Shown here: one piece after another, positions 11,786 to 20,947 of the stretch
Numbering within the stretch: position 1 is the stretch's first letter
How the letters are laid out: the number at the start of each line of letters is the position of its first letter
Translations under genes and position numbers: made by a program
The notes under the pieces: generated by a model
What the model saw: only the letters and a program-made list of their open reading frames with translations
Database searches by the model: none
What the model was told of the DNA's origin: nothing
Assembly (NCBI RefSeq): GCF_004801415.1
Contig: NZ_SSNX01000011.1
Location: 69,533-133,532 of the forward strand
Source of the DNA: Deinococcus sp. KSM4-11
Lineage (GTDB): Bacteria; Deinococcota; Deinococci; Deinococcales; Deinococcaceae
Direction: 5' to 3'
Length of the DNA: 64,000 nt

Positions 11786-11920
11786 CCGGGGCGACGCTGG
11801 AGTGCCTGCGAATTGAACATGAAAGCCTCCATCGCCGCCTCTCGGACGGACTTACCGCCTGCAGTCTGGCCTGTGGCCGGGCGGGGCGTCTCACGGGACG
11901 CGGGTGGAAGAAATGGGAGT

Positions 11921-11987
11921 GCCGCCCGGTCGGTGGGCGGCCTTACGTCAGGGTAACACCCCGGCCCGTGGAGGCGACCGGGGTGTT
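11921..11987 (-). terminator. Two hairpins after the CbiX-like gene
   Basis: Two inverted repeats follow the stop at 12013: AACACCCCGG/CCGGGGTGTT (11955-11987) and GCCGCCC/GGGCGGC (11921-11941). Neither has a clear T run, so termination is likely but not certain. They insulate purC from read-through. Confidence 0.5.
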
Positions 11988-12012
11988 CAGGTGAGTGGGA
12001 CGAGGCCGGTTT

Positions 12013-13425
12013 CTAGTGGCTGTGTCCGCCCGCCTGGCCACGGTTCCCGCTGACTTCCTCGCGCACCTCGGCCACCATGACCGTGCACGCCTCCGCGCAG
12101 GGAATGCCGCCGGGCACGCCGTCGAAGAAGGTGTGCGCGAGTTTGTCTCCGGCCCACAGCCGCGTGCGCAGGCAGGATTTACAGACCTCCTGCGCGACGT
12201 GCTCGACCTGCTCGGAGGTGGCTTTCTGCACCTTGGCGTAGATCCCGGTCTGGCGGCGGGCCGTGGTGGGCCAGGGCGTGGCGCGCAGGGCGTGGCAGGT
12301 GTGGGCGTAGGTCTCCTCGACGACTGCCGGGTACACGTAGTGCAGGGCGCGGCGCAGGTCCGGTTCACTGAGCACCGCCCGCCAGCCGCGCGGCAGGTTC
12401 CGGAGGGTGTGCACGGGGCGGTGGTCGCCGCCGTCGTCGTGGCGCACAGAGTCGCGCACGCCCTCGGGCGTGACGAGGGTGCGCAGGTCACCGCCGGGAC
12501 GGCCCTCGTCGAGCATGTGGCGCACCTCGTACACGCCACTGTCCGGGGTGATCAGCACCTCGCCCAGGCGCAGGCCCCGGCGGGCGCGGTCCAGCAAGGT
12601 CTGCCACGCATGCTCGTGCCCGCGCTCGATGTCGCCGTCCTGGGACGTGGCCCCGCTGGCTTCCTGGGCGAGGTGCAGGATCACGTCGGCCACCGCGGGG
12701 TGCGTGCCCACGGGCCTGGCGTAGTACACGGTCTGCGGGCCGTGCGGGTTCTCCGGGAAGGGCGTGACGTCGCCGGTCAGGCCCATGTCCTCGGGAATGG
12801 TTTCCAGGGTGTGCCAGCCCTCACTGGCGAAGAAGGGCACCACGACCACGCGCGGGGCCGTGATGACCTCCGGCCACGTGCCGACCTTGGGATCTTCATC
12901 GAGAAACAGCGCCTGCACCTGCGCGAACTGCCCGGTCTCGCGGATCAGGTCGGCGTTGTGGTAGATGACCTTGTTGCTGTTCTCGTTGCGGGTGGTGCCG
13001 TGGCCGAGCACGATCAGGGCGGTGTCCTGCGCGCTGAAGTCCGGCAGGGCCTCGCGGGCGCGGGCCAGGATCACGTCGGTCATGCTGGGGTGCACGCCGT
13101 ACGGCAGGGTGTAGCGCACGGTGCGCCCACCGATCACGCGGGCCACGCCGCCGGGCGGCACCGATCCCTGGTGGCCCAGCCCCAGTTCGCGCGGAATGAC
13201 GACCTCCGTGAAGTAGCCCTCGCTGATGAACATGGGAATCACGGTCACGTCGGTACTGGAGGTGGTTTTCAGCACCTGCCGCAGCGAGGGTTCCTCTTTC
13301 CAGTACCCCTCGATGACCTCGTCGTACAGGCCGCGCTCGCGGATCAGGTCGGCGTATCGGTAGACGGCCACGGCAGACTCGCCGTTCAGGTGGGAGCCGT
13401 GCCCGATGAGGATCAGGGAACGCAT
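12013..13425 (-). CDS. DR2241-like CbiX-domain protein with C-terminal iron-sulfur domain
   Basis: Protein of 470 residues. Two CbiX-type chelatase modules lie in tandem. The first opens with [12 protein letters not shown] and the second with [15 protein letters not shown]; each carries the GHG metal-site motif, and FISEGYF and FFASEGWH are the matching second-half segments. From about residue 270 the protein changes to a DR2241-type stabilising region. It ends in a Cys-rich segment ([17 protein letters not shown]) that would hold a 4Fe-4S cluster, and a His-containing tail GGHSH. The D. radiodurans relative has been crystallised; its exact metal and substrate are, as far as I recall, not settled. 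It may insert Co, Ni or Fe into a tetrapyrrole. TACAGT 8 bases before the ATG suggests leaderless expression. Confidence 0.9.
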   Translation of the reverse strand: MRSLILIGHGSHLNGESAVAVYRYADLIRERGLYDEVIEGYWKEEPSLRQVLKTTSSTDVTVIPMFISEGYFTEVVIPRELGLGHQGSVPPGGVARVIGGRTVRYTLPYGVHPSMTDVILARAREALPDFSAQDTALIVLGHGTTRNENSNKVIYHNADLIRETGQFAQVQALFLDEDPKVGTWPEVITAPRVVVVPFFASEGWHTLETIPEDMGLTGDVTPFPENPHGPQTVYYARPVGTHPAVADVILHLAQEASGATSQDGDIERGHEHAWQTLLDRARRGLRLGEVLITPDSGVYEVRHMLDEGRPGGDLRTLVTPEGVRDSVRHDDGGDHRPVHTLRNLPRGWRAVLSEPDLRRALHYVYPAVVEETYAHTCHALRATPWPTTARRQTGIYAKVQKATSEQVEHVAQEVCKSCLRTRLWAGDKLAHTFFDGVPGGIPCAEACTVMVAEVREEVSGNRGQAGGHSH

Positions 13426-13433
13426 ATGCTGGC

Positions 13434-13439
13434 ACTGTA
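13434..13439 (-). promoter_or_regulatory. Leaderless -10 box of the CbiX-like gene
   Basis: TACAGT lies 8 bases before the ATG at 13425. Confidence 0.45.
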
Positions 13440-13658
13440 GCGCCCACCGGGCGGGCGGAATTGTCCCGAGGCTTGCACGTTGCGCCGCGCCGCAGGCAAG
13501 GCGCGATAAGCGAGCGTAAAGCGGCCTTTCACCTTCCTGAGACCTCCACTCCGTACGGTGGAAGGTGCCGCGTTCGCACTCCGGGGGAATCCGCCCCCGC
13601 CGGACGCCTGCCAGTTCAGGATGTGTGCTGTTCAGAGATCACGTCCAGGAGGTTCCAC

Positions 13659-14090
13659 ATGTTCTTCCAACAGAACGACCGGCACGAGAAGATGGCCGCC
13701 CTTGATCCGCGCGACACCAACCAGGACGGCGTGGTGAGCCCGCAGGAAGCCGCCGCGTACGTGCAGGACTACATGAAGAACGCCTCGCCCGAGGAGCGCC
13801 AGCAGGTGCTGCGGGACTACATGAACGGCCTGAGCCCGGATCAGCGCCAGCAGATGGGCGACGCGATCGTGCAGAGCCCCGCGAACCCGGTGCAGCAGGT
13901 CAACGCGCAGGATCCCGGCGACCTGGCCGACGCCTACGCGAAGACGGCCCAGGCCCCCGCACAGGATGGCAAGAGCCCGCTGGAAGCCGCGTTCGCGCCG
14001 GGCGGCATGCTCAGCAACCCGATGGTGAAGGCCGGGCTGGTGGGGCTCGCGGCCATGATCGGCAGCAGCGTCCTCAAACGCGGGCGCTGA
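13659..14090 (+). CDS. EF-hand protein with C-terminal hydrophobic segment
   Basis: Protein of 143 residues of unknown role. Residues 16-30 contain one perfect EF-hand calcium loop (DTNQDGVVSPQE, with D1, N3, D5, G6 and E12). A Gln/Glu-rich helical region with repeated DYMxNxSPxxRQQ units follows (about 36-70). The C-terminal part ends in a hydrophobic stretch GLVGLAAMIGSSVL and a basic KRGR. AGGAGG is 5 bases before the ATG at 13659. The upstream region 13530-13600 holds two hairpins (CACCTTC/GAAGGTG and GGGGG/CCCCC), so a structured leader is possible. The single EF-hand suggests dimerisation or a structural calcium site. Confidence 0.8.
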   Translation: MFFQQNDRHEKMAALDPRDTNQDGVVSPQEAAAYVQDYMKNASPEERQQVLRDYMNGLSPDQRQQMGDAIVQSPANPVQQVNAQDPGDLADAYAKTAQAPAQDGKSPLEAAFAPGGMLSNPMVKAGLVGLAAMIGSSVLKRGR

Positions 14091-14100
14091 GCCACGTTCC

Positions 14101-14143
14101 AGAGGGCCGGGCCACCCCCGCTGTGGGGATGGCCCGGCCCTCT
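14101..14143 (+). terminator. Hairpin after the EF-hand gene
   Basis: Long inverted repeat AGAGGGCCGGGCC...GGCCCGGCCCTCT with an inner CCCC/GGGG stem, 10 bases after the stop. No T run follows. Confidence 0.65.
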
Positions 14144-14701
14144 GCCGGCGTCATGCGCAACTGAATATGACGCGCGGCGAGCGATTCCTCGTCTGCGCAG
14201 CCGCGCCAGCCAGTCCGCTTCGCGGCCAGTTCCCCCACGCAGGATGTGACATCGAAACGCCCATCACGCGCCTTCCTTCCGCCTAAGCAGGAGGCCAGAG
14301 AGCCGAAACTCTCTCCCCTGCCAGCCCACCGAAAGCCATCGTGCGTGCAGCGCGCGGGCGCTGACGACGGAAACGGAGAGCGCAGAGACGCCGCCCAGGC
14401 CAGCGTGACTGCCGCCGGGGCCAGCTCGAACCTCAGAGCAACCACCTGCTCAGCGCAGCCCCCAGCCCCTGCCCCTCTGGGGCAGGGGCTGGGGCAGCCC
14501 GCCGCAGGCGCACACCTTCCACACCGACGTCCCAGAGCACACCCCGCTCGATTTCCACCTTCGAAGACGCAGCCATGCCAGTCTGCATGCAGTTGTGCAG
14601 GAGAGGCATCGTCCGCTGGGCCAGCCACGAGGCACGGGATTTGGCCGTGCGGCCATCCAGCGGAATCCTTGGCAGTCGGCTGTTCCAGGCCAGCGAGCCG
14701 C
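14144..14701. other. Non-coding stretch of about 560 bases
   Basis: Open frames here are shadows of GC-rich sequence, with no recognisable protein. The only clear structure is the palindrome at 14460-14494. The right end holds the promoter of the M20 peptidase gene. Confidence 0.6.
14460..14494. repeat. Perfect 16-bp inverted repeat with a 3-base loop
   Basis: CCCCAGCCCCTGCCCC and its exact complement around TCT. There is no gene end nearby and no T run, so it is not an ordinary terminator. It could be a mobile palindromic repeat or a protein binding site. Confidence 0.8.
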
Positions 14702-14707
14702 TAGAAT
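14702..14707 (+). promoter_or_regulatory. Leaderless -10 box of the M20 peptidase gene
   Basis: TAGAAT lies 8 bases before the ATG at 14716 and matches 5 of 6 consensus positions. Confidence 0.55.
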
Positions 14708-14715
14708 TGCGCCCA

Positions 14716-15801
14716 ATGCCCCTGTCCTACCTGACGCGGATCGCGCAGACGCCGGCCCCGACCTTCCATGAGGAACGCCGGGCCGAACTGATCGCGTCGC
14801 TGTGGCAGGATCTCGGCTACACCACGGAACGCGACGACGTGGGCAACGTCCTGACCCGTCTCACGCCGCCCGGCACCGAGGGCAGACCTGCCCTGCTGCT
14901 GGCCGCGCACCTCGACACCGTATTCGAGGCGGGCACCGACGTGACGGTACGCGAGGACGCCGGCCGACTCGTGGGGCCGGGGGTGGGCGACAACAGCGCT
15001 AGCCTGGCGGTCGTCACGGCGCTGCTGCGTGACCTGCGCGGCGGCGGCAGCACCTTGACCCGGCCGCTGTGGGTGGCCGCGAACGTGGGCGAGGAAGGCC
15101 TGGGCGACCTGCGCGGCAGCAAGTCCCTGATCGAACAGCACAGTCCGCAGCTGGGGGCCTTCGTCGCCGTGGACGGCTACCTGGGCGTGGCGGTCACGCG
15201 CGGCGTGGGCGTGCGCCGCTACCGCGCGAGCTTCATCGGGCCGGGCGGGCACTCGTGGGGCGACCAGGGGCCGAGCGCCCTGCATGCCCTGGGACGCGCC
15301 ATCAGCGCCCTGTACGCCCTGCACCTGCCCCTCACGCCGCGCACGACCCTGAACGTGGGGGTGGCGGGCGGCGGCACGAGCGTGAACTCGATCGCCGGGA
15401 GCGCCGACCTGCTGCTGGACCTGCGGTCGCTGGACGCCGGGATGCTCGCGGATCTGGACGGCCGCGCGGTCGCGGCCCTGCACGCGGCGGCGCGCGAGGT
15501 GGGCGTGACCGTGCGGATCGAGCGGGTCGGGGATCGCCCTGGCGGGCACCTGAACAGCGAGCCGCTGCTGCCCCTGATCCGGGAGGCGGCCCGCGAGATC
15601 AAGCTTGACGTCCGCACCGCCTCGAGTTCCACGGACGCGAACGCGGCCGCGCCGCACGGCCTGAGCGCGGTGGCGGTGGGGGTGTACCGGGGCGGGAACG
15701 CGCACCGCACGGACGAGTGGGTGCAGGCGGCCAGTCTGGGCTCGGGGCTGAAGTTCCTGCGCCGCATGGTGGATCTGTACCAGCGTCGCCCCGTGCGCTG
15801 A
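14716..15801 (+). CDS. M20-family metallopeptidase
   Basis: Protein of 361 residues of the M20/ArgE-DapE type, cytoplasmic, with two-metal exo- or aminopeptidase chemistry. Metal-binding and catalytic segments run in order: AAHLDTVFE, GPGVGDN, ANVGEEGLGD, a dimerisation lid with GPGGHSWGDQGPSALH, and a C-terminal GGNAHRTDEW. Peptidase rather than amino-acid deacylase is the better guess because of the tripeptidase-like lid, but the substrate is unknown. The ATG at 14716 is preferred over a longer frame because of the -10 box 8 bases upstream. A terminator follows. Confidence 0.9.
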   Translation: MPLSYLTRIAQTPAPTFHEERRAELIASLWQDLGYTTERDDVGNVLTRLTPPGTEGRPALLLAAHLDTVFEAGTDVTVREDAGRLVGPGVGDNSASLAVVTALLRDLRGGGSTLTRPLWVAANVGEEGLGDLRGSKSLIEQHSPQLGAFVAVDGYLGVAVTRGVGVRRYRASFIGPGGHSWGDQGPSALHALGRAISALYALHLPLTPRTTLNVGVAGGGTSVNSIAGSADLLLDLRSLDAGMLADLDGRAVAALHAAAREVGVTVRIERVGDRPGGHLNSEPLLPLIREAAREIKLDVRTASSSTDANAAAPHGLSAVAVGVYRGGNAHRTDEWVQAASLGSGLKFLRRMVDLYQRRPVR

Positions 15802-15821
15802 GTTTGGGGGGCAACCCCAGC

Positions 15822-15862
15822 ACTGACCGCCTGGTCAGTACCCCCGCCGGGGGCCGGTTTTT
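15822..15862 (+). terminator. Double-hairpin terminator of the M20 gene
   Basis: ACTGACC-GCCT-GGTCAGT is followed by CCCCC-GCC-GGGGG and then CCGG and five T residues. Confidence 0.8.
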
Positions 15863-15928
15863 CGTGACCTGGATGGCAATTCCAGCCCACAATTTTCCCA
15901 TCCGGGAAGCGCAAAATAGAGCGTACTT

Positions 15929-17284
15929 ATGACACCCTCGCCGCGGCCCGAGGCTTCAACCCGCCCCACCATGAACGCCCGCCCAGGGCCGATCCGGCGC
16001 AGTCTGCGGTGGCTCGCCGTCGGCAGCGCGCTGCTCGCGGGTGTGAACGCCCTGGCCGCGCCCTCCTCGCCCGCACAGGCCCTCTACACGCGCGTGAACA
16101 CCCTGATCCAGCAGCAGTACGGGGGGCTGTCCACGGTCGATCGTGCCGCCCTGACCCGTGAGTACCAGACGCGTCTGGACGCCGTGTGTGCCGCCGAAGG
16201 TGCCGACTGCCCTGAGAGCAAGGCCTACCCGGTCGTGACAGCCGAGGTGACGGCCCTGGGCGACGACCACAGTTATTTCATGACGCCTGACGACCTGAAG
16301 GACTTCGTGTCGCGCGCCACGGGCGGCACCCGGCGGCAGTTCGGCGTGAAGCTCGCCAGTCTGGACGGCGAGAACCGCGTGGTGACTGAAGTCGTGCCCG
16401 GCAGCGCCGCCGACACGGCCGGCCTGAAACGCGGCGACCTGCTCGTCACGCTGGACGGCAAGCCCTACACCTACGCGGGCCTGCGCGCCGCGCGGGATGC
16501 GGGCACGGCCATCACGCTGGGCCTGACTCGTGTGGGGCAGCCGGTCACCGTCAGCATCGCGTCCAGCGAGAGCAGCACCGAGGAACTGCCGCTCGTGCAG
16601 TACGTGCCCGCTCCGAGCGCCATGAACCCGCAGGCGGACGTGGCGGTTCTGCGTATCCCGACCTTCCTGTCCGGTGGGGGCGTCGCGCAGCGCGTGCACG
16701 ACCTGGTGGGCGAGGCGCAGACGCACGGCGCGGCGGGCATGATCGTGGACCTGCGCGGCGATCCCGGCGGCAGCCTGAGCGAGTGCGACAGCGCGGTCAG
16801 CGCCTTCGTGCCCACCGTGATCCGCCTGGCCCGCTCGGCCGACGGGAACAGCCGCACGGTCGTGAGCCGGGGCACGCGCCTGGAAGACGGCATGCCCAGC
16901 GGCGGCGTGCGCCGCCCGCACCTGTGGACGGGGCCGCTAGCCGTGCTGGTCGACCAGGGCAGCGCGTCGTGCAGCGAGTTTTTCGCCTATGAAGTGCAGT
17001 ACGCCGGGCGCGGGCCGATCATCGGGGAGAACACGGCGGGTGTGGGCAACACCGCGACCCGCGTGTTCGACGCGGGCGACGGCGGCCTGCAACTCACCAT
17101 CCTGAATTACGCGAAACCCGATGGCACGCCGTACCCTGTACACGTCACTCCCAACCAGACCTTTGCGCAGGGGGAGGCGCAACTGCGCGACCTGACGCTC
17201 GGCAAGGACGACCTGCTCGAGGCGGGCTTGAAGGCCCTGACGAGCGCGCCCGTGCTGGGCAGCGATCCGTACCAGCTGCCCTGA
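15929..17284 (+). CDS. Secreted S41-family serine protease with PDZ domain
   Basis: Protein of 451 residues. A signal peptide (about 22-45), a helical N-terminal region, a PDZ domain (about 140-210, VVPGSAADTAGLKRGDLL) and an S41 protease domain with GLRGDPGG-like VDLRGDPGG follow in order. The nucleophile is predicted at Ser347 in GSASCSE. Val372 stands where classical C-terminal processing proteases have the catalytic Lys. His114 in LGDDHSYF fits the Ser-His arrangement of the tricorn/IRBP-like S41 branch. It may act on envelope proteins. The start could be 15929 or the ATG at 15971, which begins just before the signal peptide; neither has a good ribosome binding site. Confidence 0.88.
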   Translation: MTPSPRPEASTRPTMNARPGPIRRSLRWLAVGSALLAGVNALAAPSSPAQALYTRVNTLIQQQYGGLSTVDRAALTREYQTRLDAVCAAEGADCPESKAYPVVTAEVTALGDDHSYFMTPDDLKDFVSRATGGTRRQFGVKLASLDGENRVVTEVVPGSAADTAGLKRGDLLVTLDGKPYTYAGLRAARDAGTAITLGLTRVGQPVTVSIASSESSTEELPLVQYVPAPSAMNPQADVAVLRIPTFLSGGGVAQRVHDLVGEAQTHGAAGMIVDLRGDPGGSLSECDSAVSAFVPTVIRLARSADGNSRTVVSRGTRLEDGMPSGGVRRPHLWTGPLAVLVDQGSASCSEFFAYEVQYAGRGPIIGENTAGVGNTATRVFDAGDGGLQLTILNYAKPDGTPYPVHVTPNQTFAQGEAQLRDLTLGKDDLLEAGLKALTSAPVLGSDPYQLP

Positions 17285-17332
17285 CGGTGGCGAGCGGTTG
17301 AACGGATGTTTTCTTCAGACGGGGCTGTTCGG

Positions 17333-18550
17333 TCAGGCCCCGTCGCCCGGCTGCTCCAGGCCCCGCAGCGCCCAGCGCAGGCCGAGCGCGGTCGCCGCGC
17401 CGATCGCCGCCAGCGTAAGCCAGGGCAGGGCGGGAAGACCTATGCGCGCGCCCGCATCGACGAGCACGCCGCCCAGGGCGCTGCCAAGCGCGCCGCCCGC
17501 GCCGAGGCTGATGGCGCTGAACCCGAAGTAGCTGCCGACCAGGGCAGGCGGCGCGAAGCGGGCGGTGAGGGTCTGCTGGGCCGGGTACACCAGCATGGTG
17601 CCCAGCGAATACAGGGCCACGCAGGCCAGCAGGGCCGGGAAGGTCGTGGCCAGCGCCATGAGGCCCAGGCTCAGGCCGACCAGCGTGACGGCCGAGACGA
17701 GGGCGGCGCGCAGCGGGACATGCCGCTCCACGGCGCGCAGCAGTGGGTACTGCAGCAGCACCGCCAGCCCCGCCGAGAGGCCGTACAGCGGCACGGTGGC
17801 GTGCGGCCCGGCCAGGGCAATGGCCTTGAGCGTGACGGCCACGTTGATCTGCGTGCTCAGGATGAAATTGCCGATCAGCACCAGCGTGAAGCGCCGGAAG
17901 GGCACGTCGGCCGCCGCCTGTGCCAGCCCCGCGAGGCTGCGGCCAGGAACGCGGGCGGGCCGCACATGCGGCAGCGTGACGGCCATCACGCCCGCCGCGA
18001 GCAGGTACACGCTGGCCGCCGCCAGGGCCGCCGCGCGGAAGCCCAGGCCCAGGAGCGCCGCGCCGATCAGCGGGCCGCCCAGCATGCCCAGGTTCCCGGC
18101 AATGCTGGTCAGGCTGAACATCCGCGCCCGCTGCTCGGGCCGCGTGACGGCCGTGATCGCGGCATTCTTCGGCGCATCGAACAGGCCGCCGCCGACGCCG
18201 GCCAGCAGCGCGGCGGCGAGCAGCACGCCGGGCGTCGTGGCGAAGCCCATCCACGCGAAGCCCAGGGTGCGCAGCAGGCACCCGGCGAGGATCAGCGGTT
18301 TCGGCCCCAGGTGGTCGGCCCACGCGCCGCCGAACACGGTCAGGCCCTGCTGGGCCAGCTGCCGCACCCCCAGGATCACGCCGATGGTCGCGGCGGGCCA
18401 GCCCAGGCCGCCCTGCGCGGATGCGCCGCTGAAGTGCACAGTGACCAGTGGGATCACGGCGAAGAAGCCGCCCCACATCAGGAAGTTGGCGCCGATCAGG
18501 CCCAGTTGCGCCGCGCTGGGGCGCAGGGAATCGGTGAAGGTGGCGGTCAC
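17333..18550 (-). CDS. MFS transporter
   Basis: Protein of 405 residues with about twelve membrane helices and the loop 2-3 motif GGAWADHLGPKP, close to the MFS signature. It belongs to the drug:proton antiporter-like group (MdtH/YdeE-like), but the substrate cannot be told from sequence. The start is taken as GTG at 18550, because TAGCCT lies 7 bases upstream and the first helix then begins at about residue 14. The gene ends 48 bases from the S41 gene on the other strand, with no clear terminator between. Confidence 0.85.
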   Translation of the reverse strand: MTATFTDSLRPSAAQLGLIGANFLMWGGFFAVIPLVTVHFSGASAQGGLGWPAATIGVILGVRQLAQQGLTVFGGAWADHLGPKPLILAGCLLRTLGFAWMGFATTPGVLLAAALLAGVGGGLFDAPKNAAITAVTRPEQRARMFSLTSIAGNLGMLGGPLIGAALLGLGFRAAALAAASVYLLAAGVMAVTLPHVRPARVPGRSLAGLAQAAADVPFRRFTLVLIGNFILSTQINVAVTLKAIALAGPHATVPLYGLSAGLAVLLQYPLLRAVERHVPLRAALVSAVTLVGLSLGLMALATTFPALLACVALYSLGTMLVYPAQQTLTARFAPPALVGSYFGFSAISLGAGGALGSALGGVLVDAGARIGLPALPWLTLAAIGAATALGLRWALRGLEQPGDGA

Positions 18551-18557
18551 AGGCCGG

Positions 18558-18563
18558 AGGCTA
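18558..18563 (-). promoter_or_regulatory. Leaderless -10 box of the MFS gene
   Basis: TAGCCT lies 7 bases before the GTG at 18550. Confidence 0.45.
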
Positions 18564-18630
18564 GCGTGCCCCGGCCAGTCGGCGGCGCTGGGCGCTCCGC
18601 TGGGCGGGACAGGCAGGTCGCCGCGAGCAG

Positions 18631-20814
18631 TCAGCCGCCCACGTGCACCATCGGCCGGCGTCTGGCGTCGCGCTCGGCCACGCGCAGGATCTCGTGCGTC
18701 AGCGGCGGGATGTCGCCCTCGCCGGCCAGCAGGAAGCGCAGGGCGTTCGCCGCCGGACCCTTCTCGCTCCACTCGAAATATACGTGCGGGGGCTGTCCGG
18801 TCAGGTCGCGCACGTACAGCAGGACGGCAGCCAGCGTGTTCGGGACGCTGCTGCCCGCCGCCCGCAGAATCGCGTGGGATCCCACACGCACGCCCGTGAC
18901 CGGCACGGTGGCGCTGAAGTCGCTCGCGTCGTCAATGGCGACCTCGAGAAACAGCGCGACCTCGCCGGGCGAGAGGTGGTTGTCGAGCCGCACTTCCAGC
19001 GCCTTCTCGCGGTATTCCAAGTCGTCACCCTCGTTCAGGCGGTTGGCGATGAAGCGCACCGGCTGGCCCTGGGCCACCACGGCGTCCAGCATGGCTTTGG
19101 CGTCATCGTTCAACACGACGCGCTGCACGCGCAGTTCGGTCGAACGTGAGATGCGCGACCCGACGCTGACGACCAGGATGCCCAGGATGAACATCGACGC
19201 GATCCACAGGCCCTCGGGGCGCTGCCGGACGGTCACGACGCTGGTGTACACGAAGATCGCGCTGACGATCAGGAACGCGGCGGCCGGCACGCGGTGGCCC
19301 CGGCGCAGTTCGGTCAGGAACACGGCGATGGCCGCCGAGGTCATCAGGGCCAGCACCCCGGTCGCGTACGCGCCCGCCTGCGCGTCCACGTCCGCGCGGA
19401 AGGCCAGCGTGACCAGCGCGCTGATCACCGTGAACAGCACGACCAGGGGCCGGGTGGCGCGCGCCCAGTCGGGGGCCATGCCGTAGCGGGGCAGGTAGCG
19501 CGGCACGATGTTCAGCAGGCCCGCCATGGCCGACGCCCCCGCGAACCACAGGATCAGGATGGTGGACGCGTCGTACAGCGTGCCGAAGGCCTCGCCGAAG
19601 CGGCTGTGCGCCAGGTACGCCAGCGCGCGCCCGTTCGCGTGGCCGGCGGGCGTGTCGACCCTGACCTGCGTGGTCGGGCCGCCGGGCGTGACCGTCACGA
19701 GGATGGGCAGCGGCCCGCCGACCGTCTGGGCCTGCATGGTGTACGTGCCGGTGGGCCCGACCGGCACCTTCAGCGCGTAGATCTCGCGCGGCCGGGTGGG
19801 GTTGTCCAGCGGCACGTTCACGACCGCCCGCCCGGCGGCCAGATCCGCCGTATTGACCTCGTGGCTCACCGAGGTCGCCGCCCAGAATTCATGGCGGGGA
19901 ATGAGCAGGGTCGTGACCAGCGACGAGCCGATCAGCATGACGCTCATGATCAGCGCGGCGGTGGTCAGCAGCTTGCGCGCGTTGCGGATGCGGCCGGTGG
20001 GCTGCGCCTGGGTGTCGGTGGCGTCACCCTTCACGAGGGGCATGACCACCACGCCCGTCTCGAAGCCGGACAGGCCCAGCGCCAGCGCGGGGAACACCAG
20101 CAGCGCCGCGCCCACGATGGCCAGCGGCGAGGCGTAGGCGTGCGTCAGCGCCGTCCACCAGTCGCCCAGCACGCCCGGGTGTGCCAGGACGTCCAGCACG
20201 CCGCGCCCGACCACGACCACGCTCAGGACCAGGTAGAGGGCCACGATGCCCACCGCGATGCCCACCGCCTCCTTGAAGCCCTTGAGGAACACGGCCGCCA
20301 GCAGCGCGATCAGCACCAGCGTGACGGGGATCTCCCGGCCGGACAGCGCGGCCTTCAGCAGGGGGTTTTCCACCAGGTGCGCCGAGGCGTCCGCCGCCGA
20401 CAGCGTGATGGTGATCACGAAGCCGGTGGCGACGAAGCCGATCAGGGCCAGCACCAGCACCTTGCTGGGCCAGTAGTCCAGCAGGCGTTCCAGCATGGAC
20501 AGGCTGCCGTCGCCGTGCGGACTTTCCTGCGCCACCCGGCGGTACATGGGCAGCGCCCCGAAGAGGGTCACCAGCACCAGCACCAGCGTGGCAATGGGCG
20601 ACAAGGCCCCGGCCGCCAGCGCCGCGATCCCCGGCTGGTAGCCCAGCGTGGAGAAGTAATCCACGCCGGTCAGGCACATGACCTTCCACCACGGCTGCGT
20701 GTGGTGCTGCGCCGCGACCTCCCGCTCCGGTTCGTAGAAACCCTCCGGTTCAGGCTGGTTCGATTCCAGAAACCACGTCATGAACGGACTGCGCGCGGGG
20801 CGTACGGAGGACAT
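18631..20814 (-). CDS. APC-superfamily permease, possible K+ or amino-acid transporter
   Basis: Protein of 727 residues with about twelve membrane helices. It starts with a conserved [17 protein letters not shown] segment and carries [17 protein letters not shown] after helix 2. An extracytoplasmic beta-rich insertion sits at about residues 315-410 and a soluble C-terminal domain at about 560-727. It is usually annotated as an amino-acid transporter, but its position directly after the kdp genes and the long soluble tail resemble secondary K+ transporters such as KimA or Kup. Potassium transport is therefore an inference from context. TACACT 6 bases before the ATG gives it its own promoter. 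Confidence 0.8.
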   Translation of the reverse strand: MSSVRPARSPFMTWFLESNQPEPEGFYEPEREVAAQHHTQPWWKVMCLTGVDYFSTLGYQPGIAALAAGALSPIATLVLVLVTLFGALPMYRRVAQESPHGDGSLSMLERLLDYWPSKVLVLALIGFVATGFVITITLSAADASAHLVENPLLKAALSGREIPVTLVLIALLAAVFLKGFKEAVGIAVGIVALYLVLSVVVVGRGVLDVLAHPGVLGDWWTALTHAYASPLAIVGAALLVFPALALGLSGFETGVVVMPLVKGDATDTQAQPTGRIRNARKLLTTAALIMSVMLIGSSLVTTLLIPRHEFWAATSVSHEVNTADLAAGRAVVNVPLDNPTRPREIYALKVPVGPTGTYTMQAQTVGGPLPILVTVTPGGPTTQVRVDTPAGHANGRALAYLAHSRFGEAFGTLYDASTILILWFAGASAMAGLLNIVPRYLPRYGMAPDWARATRPLVVLFTVISALVTLAFRADVDAQAGAYATGVLALMTSAAIAVFLTELRRGHRVPAAAFLIVSAIFVYTSVVTVRQRPEGLWIASMFILGILVVSVGSRISRSTELRVQRVVLNDDAKAMLDAVVAQGQPVRFIANRLNEGDDLEYREKALEVRLDNHLSPGEVALFLEVAIDDASDFSATVPVTGVRVGSHAILRAAGSSVPNTLAAVLLYVRDLTGQPPHVYFEWSEKGPAANALRFLLAGEGDIPPLTHEILRVAERDARRRPMVHVGG

Positions 20815-20820
20815 TGCGGC

Positions 20821-20826
20821 AGTGTA
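20821..20826 (-). promoter_or_regulatory. Leaderless -10 box of the APC permease gene
   Basis: TACACT is separated by 6 bases from the ATG at 20814, in the gap after kdpD. Confidence 0.5.
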
Positions 20827-20947
20827 ACCCCCCTCTCACGCGCCTGCGCCACCGGACTCCACCGGATTTCTTGACCGACGCCTCGGCCGGCCGCTGCCAG
20901 GGTGTGGGCGACCTAGATGCCGAAGCAGTCAGGGCAGATCAGGCCGT

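Noticed and set aside
11720..11920. Purine riboswitch upstream of purC
   Set aside because: No aptamer-like three-way junction or conserved loop sequences could be recognised; only a sigma-70-like promoter is seen.
14074..14628. Minus-strand open frame in the gap before the M20 gene
   Set aside because: Contains the 16-bp palindrome and the terminator of the EF-hand gene; Cys/Gly/Arg-rich with no family match.
17306..19486. 726-codon plus-strand frame opposite the MFS and APC transporters
   Set aside because: Gln/Arg/Gly-rich shadow sequence opposite two clear membrane proteins.
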